Part shown: positions 48,723 through 59,893 of the stretch, in pieces | Layout of the letters: every line of letters starts with the position of its first letter | How positions within the stretch are numbered: position 1 is the first letter of the stretch | Source: Cinclus cinclus | Taxonomy: Eukaryota > Chordata > Aves > Passeriformes > Cinclidae | Assembly (NCBI RefSeq): GCF_963662255.1 | Contig: NC_085052.1 | Span: 4,756,807 to 4,820,806 of the forward strand | Length of the DNA stretch: 64,000 nucleotides | Direction: 5' to 3' | The notes under the pieces: model-generated | What the model was told of the DNA's origin: nothing | Seen by the model: only the letters and a program-made list of their open reading frames with translations | The model's database searches: none | Made by a program: the position numbers and the translations under genes

Positions 48723-50317
48723 AACAGAAACAAAAGGATAAAGAGAAAAGGGAAAGAAAAAAGGGCTAGAAAAAGGGAACAGAAAGACCTTTTGTTAGCT
48801 GTCTGATCTGTCCTGCTGGAGTCTGCTGGTGTAATTCCTGATGTTCAGGAGCAGCCCTGCTGAATGCAATGGGGGCTGTTTGCAAACTAAAGCACAACTC
48901 CACGGCAGTAAAAACACCCGTGGTCTGGCCTTGTGTAAATACAGACCAGCCTGCAGACTGTAAGGGAAATACAAAATGCCCTTACTCCAGCTCAGGAGGA
49001 AGAGAAATTGAGAAGGGTTGAACAGTTTTTGTTTTTTTTCCCTGCTCTGGCTGAAGCACCCTCTGGAGTTTGCAGTGTGATTTTAGTACCTATTTCCACT
49101 AAGCCCTGAGACTGTGCTAACAAGACCTTCCCTTCCTTCAAAGAAAGATCACACATCTGCTGCCATCACCTGCACGCCTTCCTGCTGCTCTAGGGGATCT
49201 CTGCTGCCATTTAAATCCCATGTGCAGGGAATTGTGCTGCTGGAGCATCACTGGTGCAGTGACACCATCAGCCCTGGCTCTCCCTGCTCTGCTCTCATCT
49301 GCTGCCTTCTCTTCCTCTGACTGTAACCTGCAGAGACAGGAGACTTTCATCTGCTTTGCAGCCTGGTGTAATGCTGATGAGCTCTGTGACTGAAGATTAG
49401 AGCTAGGCAAGTAACACGGCTAAAATTCAGACCCCTAATAGTTTGTTCCTTTTGCATTTGCAGAAGAATTTTAAAAAAAAAAATGGAGCAAAAATATTTC
49501 CTTCTGTGTATTTTTTTATAAACCTTAAAAAAACAAACTTACAGAGCGCCAAGCAAGCTGAATGCTATTCTTTAAAGAAGAAAACAGTCCTAAATTAAGA
49601 GTGGGACTTTTAGCTTTGACTTTGAATTTCTTGGCTTTTGTTGGTTTCTTATATACCCTCATTATTTCAGCAGTGTGTTGTTTTTGGTCTGACTAATATT
49701 TAGAAATTGTTCCATCCAACCTTTAGATGTCTACTGTTTGAGAATGATTCATTTCTCTTTGACTTCATGAGCAAAATTTGCCCAGTGGGACCTTTTCCTT
49801 CCCGTGGTGTGTCTCTCCCTGCTCCAGAATTCCAGTGCCCTAGCCCAATAACCTGTGGGGTTGCCTCACAGCTGTGGAACAGAGCACATTTCAAACTGGG
49901 AGCTGCAGCTTTGCAGGGATGGGGTTGAGGGAGTCATTTTGCCAAGATGAACAGCCTGAATGCAAAGCACCAGCACTCAGGGTGCTGGCAGCAATTCTGA
50001 ACTCAACTACCGAGCTATTCCAGTGGGGTTTGAATAAATATTGGACAGAAGAAGTTTAAAAACATCGTGAAAATAAAATTTCAAAATCACTTTATGAGGC
50101 TTTTAAAAAAAAATTGTTAAATATTTTGTCAAAGGTGTTCCATGGGTTTGCACAATGATAGATGTACAATGGCAGCAGTGATGTGAACTCCCAGGCCCAC
50201 TGGTAGGCTGCCACCAGTGCTATGAAAACAGCTATCACTTCCCAGTATAACTGTCCTGTACCAACAAGAAATATCTTAACACCCTGTTCTTTGGCAGTAA
50301 ATTACAGATAATCCTCT
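48723..50317. other. Unique sequence, no gene seen
   Basis: It starts with purine-rich sequence and continues as unique DNA. GC-richer patches around 49.1-49.4 kb keep frames open on both strands, without family-like motifs. Confidence 0.5.
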
Positions 50318-50668
50318 AATTTTGGATTATGAATGCCAGGGATCATGTAGGATTCAGCAGCAGAAGATTTATAGTGTGCCAAGAGGCACAGTGATATTTA
50401 ATACCTTCATTAATGGCACAGACAAAGGGGTGGAAGGCACCCTCAGTGAATTTGTAATGACTCCAAGAGGTCAGAGAGGTGCTGCTGACACACCTGAGGG
50501 ATGGGATGCCATCCACAGGCACCTGGACAAGATGAGAAGTGGGATCTTGGAATGTCATGAGGTTTAACAAGACCAAGAGGTGGTGCTGTACCTGGGTCAG
50601 GGCAAACCCTGGTGTTAATCCAGGCTGGGAGGTGAAAAGATGAGGAGCAGATGTGGGGAGAAGGACAG
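50318..50668 (+). pseudogene. CR1 LINE ORF2 reverse-transcriptase fragment, broken
   Basis: The plus-strand frame from about 50373 reads TVIFNTFINGTDKGVEGTLS, then EF, and later GAADTPEGWDAIHRHLDKM. It matches the CR1 reverse-transcriptase region that follows the catalytic palm: the VLFNIFIND motif, TLSKFADDTKL, and GVADTPEGCAAIQRDLDRL. The key FADD catalytic aspartates are lost: the matching segment reads EFVMTPRG. A frameshift is needed near 50545, where the match continues in another frame (MRFNK). A stop lies near 50635, and the match ends near the VEKDLG-like position (GRRT). Both ends are truncated, with no 3' UTR or octamer tail. This is a dead internal LINE piece without activity. Confidence 0.85.
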
Positions 50669-53600
50669 AAATTATCTAGATCCATTACAAAACCCTCCTT
50701 TAAAGAGATGCTGCTTGCTTTGAATGATGCAGAAAAACAGAGTGGGACATTGGGGAAAAAAAAAAAAAAAAGAGAAATAAAGGCAATGAAATATGACCAC
50801 TGCTGATACAGAAATTTCCATGTTTTTCATTTCAAAAGATCCATTTCTAAGTTTCTAAAAGAGAGAGAGGAACAAATTTTTTTTTGTGCAATTTGTTTTG
50901 CAGTGATATATTTCCAAAATCTTTCAGCATGTCTGATATTAGGTTCTGAGCCGCAATCTTCAAATGTCACATGGAAAAAGAATTTACTGCTGGTTAGGCA
51001 TGGGATTTCCTCTGGCATAGCATAATACCAAGTCTTGTGATCTATTTAAGTTTAAAACCAGTAAAATTAATGAATGAACCAACACAGAGGGCCCTTGTCT
51101 GTTTGCAGGGTTTCTGAGCTGCCCTGAATTTCTTATTTAATTTTTTATGGCTGCAAGTGTTCAATTTTAACTCGGATTTAGTTTTCAGCAATGCAAATTT
51201 TTCTTGATACTAACAACAGCTGTTAGCAATATACCCACATCCAAGAACACGTTTATATGTGACCAAACTCGGTGTAATTGCCACATCATCTGGTAAATTG
51301 GCATTACAAACAAGTCTCAGGGGAAGAAACACGACTCCCTCCGTATGTCATCGCTTTTGAAATTTCCACAGGCAAGAATCAGCGCTCAAAGCTCTTCTTT
51401 CTGTGCTGACAACTCAGATAAGGGAGGCTGCAGTTGGAGCTGCTATTTCCCAAGGACTTGGTAGAGCCTTGTTTTACTACTACAAGGGCCCTTTCACGTG
51501 GGACAAGCATTTGTGTCGTGTTGCCTTGCAAAAACACCTCCCTATCTGCCTTTCATGCAGCTGAGTGTGCTCTACCATGAATTAAATAGTGGCAGATTGC
51601 AGAGAAGCAAAAGTACAGGACTCAACTTTTTTATCACCTAATTAGTCCCAACATAAAAGTTCTGTATTTTGATGGTAGCTGTTAGAGCTCTCCTATCACT
51701 GTGGTTATTGCCCAGGCCACTCCAGACTGGAAATGTTAAACAGGGATAGTACTTTAATTTCTCTGGCTAACACAGCCCATCAAATTGCCTCTCTCTGCCA
51801 CAGATGCTATTCCAAGTTATTATATTACAACTAAATGTGTTTGGAATGATGTCTGGCTATCAGCATTTTGTCATTAGAAGAGAGAAAGGAAGACCAATGG
51901 TAGACAGATATTGCTATCTGGACTGTAATGAGTCCCTGAGGGAAAATTAAGGGGTAATTGTAACAAGCCTCTGGATGGACCAAAAAAATATTAGTCAAAT
52001 CTCGTCTGTTCTCCAACTTCCTTCTTTCTTTAAACTGTCAACACTTTCCGTGTGTTTTGGCTCAAAATGCCTGTCTTCATCTCAGCTAAGCCCCATACAG
52101 CTCTTTACTTCCCTGCAAAGTTTTCAAAAAGCTAAAGAGGCTGCTAAAAGTGTCATTTTGTACGTGGTAGGAAATCCAGTTGGAGTGGATGCACGGATGG
52201 CTTGGTCAGAGTATTCACAGGGAGGAGATGTGGGGGGAGGTTCTGCCTGCAGTGCGTGCATCTCTCACCTGGGAGCATCTGCCAAAACCCAGAGCTTGGT
52301 GTCTCCACCTGACTGCTCACACCAGGAATGGGGCCTTTGTTTGAGCCAATGGATACTGAGCTGGAAAAAGGGATTAAATAGATGATTTCATCACAGACCA
52401 TTCCACTTATTATTTTTCTTCAGGAATATTGAAGTTCTTAATTTTCATGGCTATATAAATAACTCTGTCTCCAATCCCAAATTTTTTTCCAGTTCCAAGA
52501 GTCAGTGAAATAAAGATCTCTCCCTTAGATGGAATAAAGGTGGTTTCATGTCCTGGGTGTGTTCTTCTCCTAGGTGCCTGCTAGGACATCTAAGCCTAAG
52601 TTTCTGGACCTGACTTGGAATATGGGAAATTGAGACAGGTTAATGAATGTCCCATTGGTTTTCCATGTGGTTCGGTGTCCTTGTGTTACTCACATAAATC
52701 AAGACACAGAGTGAAAAGATCGTATTAGGAACATCAGAATATTGGGTGTTAAAATGCAAATCCAAACCAGTTAAAAGTTAGTTAGATTTAACCAGTTAAA
52801 TCACCATTCCCTGAGTGATGGCAGGAGTTGTATAGTGGGGAGCACCGTGACAAAATTCAGAAAAGATATGACATAAACCCAGTTCTTGGTGTGTTCACAG
52901 ATAGTCTGGAGTATCTGTTCTAAAGCTGTGGTCCTGACCAAGCTTCTTGGCTAATTAGTTACAATTTTGGTCCTCTGGAAATAATATTCTGAATGTGAGT
53001 TACCTACAACTGTGGTGCCTGCCTAAGGAGGGTATCAGCTCTTTGTGATTATTGGACTTCACGACTGACGTTACGTGACACAGAAGAAATGAATTCTCAG
53101 GGAATTATTGGATCCTGCACCATTTTTCCTAGAGCAGCTCAGACCTGCTGAGGGCTGCTGAGCTGAGCAAACCCACCTGTGGGACAGGGTGGAAAATCTT
53201 GCAAACTCCTCAGCATTCCAAGCCAGTGGAGAAAGAAGCAAGGGCACTGTCAATATTTATATTTATAGCTAGAGATGCATATTTTAATTTTGCTTTATTT
53301 CCCTTTGAGGGTGGACCAGACTGGAAGAATCAAAAACCTGTGGAGCTTTGGACAAAACCAGCACATTTCTCTGCATTTTCTTTTCCTTCCTTCACAGTTT
53401 CCTCCATTGACTTTGGTTCAGCTCTCACTGGACCAACAAGCTCTGAGAACTCCTATAAAACTCTAAAGTGAAAAAGAGTGTGCCTGCCAGGTGGGATTTT
53501 TTTTCCCCAAGTGCTCACAGCTCTAATTTTCACCACATGTGAACAAGTGTTCGCAGTTTTAAAGATGTGTTGAGTAATTGCACATGCGAGACATCTTCCC

Positions 53601-55139
53601 TTTAATGCTCCCAGTGTGTTCAAACCTTTTTTTTTTGTGAGAACACCCCTGTTAACAACGGAGTTGTGGCCTTTAGCTTATACTTAAGTGGGTACTGCTT
53701 TGTGTTGAAATATAATTGGTAGCACTTGCCTATTCTTATTCCCTCAGCTTAGCTAATGAAAGACACTTCTATAATCTACTTCTCTTAGGATCAGGGTCTG
53801 AGCCTGAAAAATCTCTGCTAGAAGGAGCTGGAGAGACACCTGCAGCTGCCATTGCTGTGGGTGCCATTTTTCTTTATGGACCAAAATAGGAAACAAGGCT
53901 GTTTGCTGCCTCCTCTCTTGGGTGAGGATGAGAAACCACATGCTGCTTTTACGCACCCATAAAAGAAATGATCCCCTATGGAAAAGGGAGTTGTGACCTG
54001 TCAGGCTGATAAAATGTGCAGGATACCTGGCCACCTTCCCTGTGACACCACAGAAGGGACACAGCAGAAGTCCAGTGGTGACTGAACAATTTTCAAGACA
54101 GCTGAGGAGGGAGAGATTTATCATCAGCTCTGGTTACCCTCTTCCCATGCACCCAACCAGGAGAGGGATGACTTAAGGCAACAAAATTCAATTCATCACC
54201 ATCCAAAAAACCTGTCCTTAGGCATGGGATAAACCGAAGGGGAATGGGTCTGAAGGGCTGATAAGCTGTGGCACAAAATAAAATACCAACAGTAGAAAGT
54301 GAGATTTGGATCCCAGTCAAGAGTTTTACACTTTTATAAGTTTTGGTTTATCTATGTATTGGGGTCAATTGTCCAACCACAGCCCCAGGCTATGAAGTCT
54401 CAGCCCCCTGGCTTGCCCCCTTCCCTTTGCTGTTGTTTCTGGTTTTTGGTTAATGGTTGTCCTTGATTCTCTAGCTAGAAAGGAATTGTTTTGTCTAACT
54501 ACATTGTGAGGAGAACTTACTAACACCTGAGTTTCAGAGCTACACACTAAGCAGCAGAGATTCTGAAAAATATAAAAGCTACAACGCAAGGCATCAGGGT
54601 CACAGCCTGGAGTGTGTGACAGTGCTTTCCCTGTGAGCTGACACAGCTGCTCCACGGGCTGTGAACAGAAACACTTCTCCTTTCCAGGTCCAGGGGTCTC
54701 TCTCTGGTTCAGCCCCTGCAGATAAACTCTCTGGAGATGTGCTTACACTTACAACACGATTCAAGGCAGGGAAAACAAGTGAGCGCTTTTAGATTATCAA
54801 CACCGTCAGAAAGAAATGTGTTCATTAGAGTTATGACAGCCCCAGTGATTCATTAGTGGGAAAGAGGTTATTATGCCCTTGTAGATACAAACCAGAGCTG
54901 ATCTGAACAGACTAAGTTCCCTTAGTAGTAGCTTATTACCAAAGAATTAAAGGTTGCAGTGGGATCTGCATCTAAAATTGGAGGAAACTTCTCAGCCAGC
55001 AACGCTTTTGTGCTGTTATTGTTTTCAACTTGAATTGCTCTTTTCCCTTGTTGGTATTTGCTTTGTGATGTATGTGTGGAGAGCAATTGTAACACTTCTC
55101 CAGAACAGTATAAACTTGTCATATTAAATTTCACTTGGA
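50669..55139. other. Unique stretch, no confident gene
   Basis: An A16 run is at 50756-50771. Around 51180-51500 there is unique sequence with a POU octamer (51191-51198), a palindromic E-box (AACAGCTGTT, 51215-51224) and a CACGTG E-box near 51494. Open frames at 51975-52385 and 53753-54124 have no recognisable motifs. Confidence 0.5.
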
Positions 55140-55265
55140 AATTAAAAGGTTTCTAATCAGCAGAGCAGTGAAGGTCTGGAACAGTTTTCCAGGAAAAATG
55201 AAGGCAAATAAATTTAATCATAATGAAGCCTGAACAGTTTATAAAAGGGATTATGTGACACAGTC
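55140..55265 (+). mobile_element. Probable ancient CR1/L3-type LINE relic
   Basis: The order TTTCTAATCAGCAGAGCAGTGAAGG (in parts), CTGGAACAGTTTTCCAGG, GAAGCCTGAACAGTTTATAA and AGGGATTATGTGACA resembles the 3' ORF2/UTR region of old amniote CR1/L3 LINEs: blocks of the type GGAATAGCCTTCCA, TGGAGCTTGATAAGTTTATGGAGGGG and GTGTGA. Divergence is high and no octamer tail is seen, so the family assignment rests on block order rather than close identity. Confidence 0.5.
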
Positions 55266-55402
55266 CTTAGAATTATTAGGGCACTGAAATTGAAGATCTC
55301 TAGTCTCATTTTTCCAAACTCTGTTTCTAAGTCTGGATGTTTCTCTTCCAACACATTTTTGCAGAGAATTCTGTGATCACTGCCACGTGAAGAACATCAG
55401 AG

Positions 55403-55686
55403 TTTCCTTTCCTTTCCCTTTCCCCTTTCCTTTCCTTTCCTTTCCTTTCCTTTCCTTTCCTTTCCTTTCCTTTCCTTTCCTTTCCTTTCCTTTCCTTTCC
55501 TTTCCTTTCCTTTCCTTTCCTTTCCTTTCCTTTCCTTTCCTTTCCTTTCCTTTCCTTTCCTTTCCTTTCCTTTCCTTTCCTTTCCTTCCCCTTCCCCTTC
55601 CCCTTCCCCTTCCCCTTCCCTTTCCCTTTCCCTTTCCCTTTCCCTTTCCCTTTCCCTTTCCCTTTCCCTTTCCCTTTCCCTTTCCC
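55403..55686 (+). repeat. Compound (CCTTT)n-(CCCCTT)n-(CCCTTT)n microsatellite, 284 bp
   Basis: The plus strand is pure pyrimidine. A pentamer block (TTTCC, to about 55585) passes into a hexamer block of CCCCTT (about 55586-55618) and then into CCCTTT (to 55686). The long Lys/Gly/Glu/Arg and Phe/Pro/Leu/Ser open frames here are artefacts of the repeat. Confidence 0.98.
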
Positions 55687-58600
55687 ACAGAGACACTAAA
55701 ACTACAGATATCATTCAAGATTTATGCATACCACAGATTAAGAAGTTGACGTAAATATATTCTTGCTTTGTTTAAAGTTCTATTTCTTTCCTAACATCCC
55801 AACATTCTATTTTGCTTTTTTCATCAGCTGTTGAGTACTGAGATATTTTCATGGAACTTTATATTCTGATCCCAAAATTTCATTCTTGAACAGCTTCAAG
55901 CCCAGTTTCCAGCATGCCTTACCATTAATTGGAGCTGCTCTTGAGAATGAAAATACTTTTCTTTCCTCCATTAAGAGAGAGAATAAGTCCTAACTCAGGC
56001 TCCAATTCCCTAGGTGAGGTTGGCCATCTTGGCTTCCAGTTTACTTTTGAGTCTGTTTTCCATTAAAAACTAAGATACAATCTGTATCTGCCTACAATTT
56101 CTGGTTGCCTCAGTGCAGCACAGCTGCAGGAAGGTCACAGGTTTTGTTACTTGCTGGAGCTGCAGCTCATCCTTCCAGCTGTGGAGATTATCTTCCTAAC
56201 AGCATGGGAAACTTGGGATGTTATCAGGACTCTGTTTATTAACAATTCACTTCAGAAAAAAATTTCAAAACTTCTTCCTGCACCCCACCCCCCTCAAAAA
56301 AACAAACAAAAAAAAGGTTAAATAATTCACGGCCTTTGTAAAAAGAATTTAAAAATGAGTCATATTTGGGGCCTTTTCTTAGATGCTGTGCTCCTCATAG
56401 AAACAATGCATTTCAGAGTTTGCTCTCTATATTAATTTAGGCTATAGAGAGTGCATTTTTAAGTAAATGCAGGAGTTTCCCACCAGCAGTGGAGTGTGTG
56501 GGAAATATCAGCAGTAGTCCAGAGTGTCAGCACATTTCCTTCTCCTTAGCCTTATGTAGTCTTTACCACTAATTGCCATTCATTTTTGGCTGCTAATGTT
56601 AAGTTTTGGCTGGTTTTTTTCCCCTCTAATCTGCTAATTCTCTAAGAGATTGTTTTGTGTAGTCAGATCAGTAGTTTACATACTTTATCTAGAAATTCAT
56701 GGTGTTCTTTTCTTATCCTAAACAGCTAACAAAACAAAATGGGAACTGGAGCAGGCACTTCCCAAAAAAAAAAAAGAAGCCAGGCTCCACTGATATCCTG
56801 CTTTGCTATTGGGTAAATCACAATGAGCTGGCAAACTGCAAGTCTTGAGTTTTTATTCTTATTTATTGTATGACCCTACAAAGTTCATACAGCCCATCCA
56901 CAGAAGGAGCTAATTAATAGGGTGTCATGAGGTCTAAGCACTGCTTTTTATAGCTCCTTTAACCCTTGTGGGAAGGTGCTGTTCGAGACAATTTTTGCTG
57001 CTGGCTGACATTTCTGTATGCAGGACAATGGAGACATTTTTTTCCAGGGATTTTCCAATTATGGCTCTTGGAGGTTAAGTATTCCTGGATGAATACAGTT
57101 TAATGTTATTAATCACAAAGGACAGTATAAAAAAAAAGGTAGCTTTTTTCAGCACTCTGTAAAACATGATCCTGCACACTGTCTATAGAGAATTTGTAAG
57201 GTTTTTTAAAACATGAAAATGGAATGCTATGAATCACAGGGGAGAATGGCTGTAACACCCAGCTAGTATTTGAGTTTATCTGATAGTTCCTGATTAAGTT
57301 TATCTTTTAGATACCTCCATCACCTGTGGATATTCAGTCTTTCCCATCTCTGTTTAAAATTACATGCAGAATACCAAACACAGCCAAAACCATTTTTTCC
57401 CTGTGCAAAATGCTCAGCTCCAAATGGATCAAAGAAATTTGTTGCACATGAAAGCAGACGTTAGCAAACAGTTTTACCAGTGATATTGAGGTAGAAACAA
57501 ACAAACAAATGAAAAGAAAAAACCCGAGCAAAAGCCACCTCCAAAACAGCACCATGTACACAAGCTCTTTGACTACACTTACTCTTATAAATAAATTGCA
57601 CATCTGTGGGAAGTAAACCACCCAAAACCATATTCGGGAGACATTTTTGAAAAATTCCTTTTGGAAAGCCAAAATTTTGACTGAACTTTTAAGAACTTAA
57701 CTTTCTGTGCTGCTGGGACAAGCAGAGCAGCTCTTTGTTTGGTGCATGCTGAGGGAGAGATGCACAGATGCTCTTTCTTGGAGGATTTTCTGTCTGTCAA
57801 CCTCGTTATTTAACAGCAGAAATAAATAACATTTTGCACTTCTGCAGTCACTTGAATCTAAAGAGCACCAAATGTGCCCAAAGAATCTTCTAGAAACTGT
57901 GGGTAAAACTGCAAGGGGGCAGGCTAGGCAGGACTAAGTCCTGAGCAGAGAGGATGTGCTGCTGTACAAAAATCATCCCATATCCAAAAAAAGCAGTGAC
58001 AGAAACGAGGCCTTAGTGATGGAATTACTGACAGAGCTGATAAGAATAAAAAGGAAAGGCTGCTTTATCTCGAAGTCTATTTCTCATATTTATTATGGGA
58101 TAAAGGTCCAGGAGGAGGAGGAAGGCTTTGCAGTTCAGTAGCATTTTGGCAGCTTGGGAAATGGCCACGCCCTTCAGTCCTGAGGGTTAAAGTAAAGGTG
58201 GATCTTCCAATGAAAATGAGAAATTAGCCTGTAAAAGGCTTGGGACAGAACTGAAATTCTTGTGCGTTGGTCAGCTGTATCACAGCAATTTGTTCTGTTT
58301 GAGGTGTCCCTGCATCCCCCCCATGAGGACAAAAAACAGGAACAATCAAGGAGAGCCATGAGCGCTTTGCTTGTGATATTTACTGTTGGGGGAAAAAAAA
58401 AATCCCAAACCATTCTAAAAAGGCCCTGCACTCAAAGGGACCTTGTAAGAAACCACTCCCAATGTTTCACAGGGCTACAGCTCCTCTCTGCCACCAGCTG
58501 TGACCCCCTTTCCTTGCCCTTTAGGTTTGGTTTTCCGTGAGCACTCGTGCGCCTGTCTACCCTTTATTGCGGGGAGATTTTAGGGAGGGGGCTGTAAGTG

Positions 58601-59671
58601 TTGGGATGTGAGTATTTTCTGTGTGTGGCTGTATTTTGGCAAGCCCTTTACAGTATTTATAGCAGGATTGTTCATAGAGCTCCTTGATCTGGATTCTCAG
58701 TTTTCTTTGTGAGAGCAGTAGCACTGGAAAGGCAGTGAGAGGCTCAAGAGGTTTTCCCTCTTATTGCCTCAATTCTGCACAGTGCAGTTGTGGAAAAGAT
58801 AGGTGAGTCCTTGGTGTAGCTTTGGTTTTAATATTCCTTTTGGTTATGGAGTGACCAACTATTGACGAGTGTATGGTTTTCAGTTTTCACTTCTTTATCT
58901 TCAAAGCCTGGTTCATGTTAATGTTAGCTGTGTAAAAATCTGAAATTGCGGATGTGCTCTGAAATTCATACCAAGTTTTCTCACTATGCTAGCCTTGATT
59001 AAAATGAAAATAAATATACAGGTGAAAAAATGTGACCTAAGATTTTGCATTATTCAAAGGAATTCTTTTAGTTTTTTTCAAATGAGGCTTTAATAGGATT
59101 ATACATGTATGTTTTATTATATTGAAACTGGCATACCATTCAAACCTAAAACCCCATTTTCATAGTTGTATTTAATGACTCCTACTTCTTTGAAGCTTAA
59201 CATATTTTCACCATATGGCATGCATTTAATTTTTCCTATTTTTCTAGTGGAGATTAAGTTTAAATGGTTATTTGGTTTAGCAAAACCCTTCAACCTATGT
59301 GTGCTACAGGTCAAGGACTCTGTAGGCTTATTCCTCACTACCATATCTTACTTTTCTCAACAGCTTTTTCCAAAACCTGGTCAAGTCAACCAAGATATTC
59401 CCACCTACACCACAACTCTATGCTAAAATTAGCAAGCAGTATTACTTTTTATGAACTGAAGTGTCCTGAATTGAGTAACCATGTCGTGATACAACATAAA
59501 CTCTCATGTTTGCAGATTTCACATTCATGCCTGCAAAAAAGAAATAAAAAATTTCTACAGGCAAAGAACCACTCAGCAGGGAGAGAGGATCTTTGGAATC
59601 CATCTCTGGATAAATATTTGTGTAAGAAAATTTAACCCAGTTCCCTAAAAATCCTGTTTTGTGGTCCAGTG
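55687..59671. other. Unique stretch, no gene seen
   Basis: Small A-rich tracts occur at 56296-56315, 56765-56776 and 57129-57138. A CTCF-like string (TGCAAGGGGGCAGG) lies at 57910-57923. No transposon or exon-like frame was recognised. Confidence 0.5.
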
Positions 59672-59893
59672 TCATAGAATCACAGAATGGCCTGAGGTAG
59701 AAGGGATTAAAGAACCTCCCACTGTCCCAGGTGCTCCATCCCCAGTGTCCAACCTGGCCTTGGACACTTCCAGGGATCCAGGGGCAGCCACAGCAAATCT
59801 GGGAATTCCACCCTGTGCCAGGCCCTGCCCACCCTCCCAGGGAACAATTCCTTCCCAATATCTAATTTAAACCTGCTAGTGTGAAGCCATTTA
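59672..59893 (-). mobile_element. CR1 LINE, 5'-truncated 3' end (reverse orientation)
   Basis: It begins with the complement of the tail (TCATAGAATCACAGAATGG). Next come GTCCAACCTGGCCTTGGACA, CTTCCAGGGATCCAGGGGCAG, CTGTGCCAGGCCCTGCCCAC and CAATTCCTTCCCAATATCTA, ending in AAACCTGC...GTGAAGCCATTT. This is the clear complement of about 220 bp of the avian CR1 3' end, including the last codons of ORF2, and is the best-preserved reverse-strand copy in the window. Confidence 0.93.

Noticed and set aside
55377..55749. Lys/Gly/Glu/Arg-repeat and Phe/Pro-repeat frames of 105-120 codons
   Set aside because: Translation of the pyrimidine microsatellite. Stop codons are absent because of its base composition.
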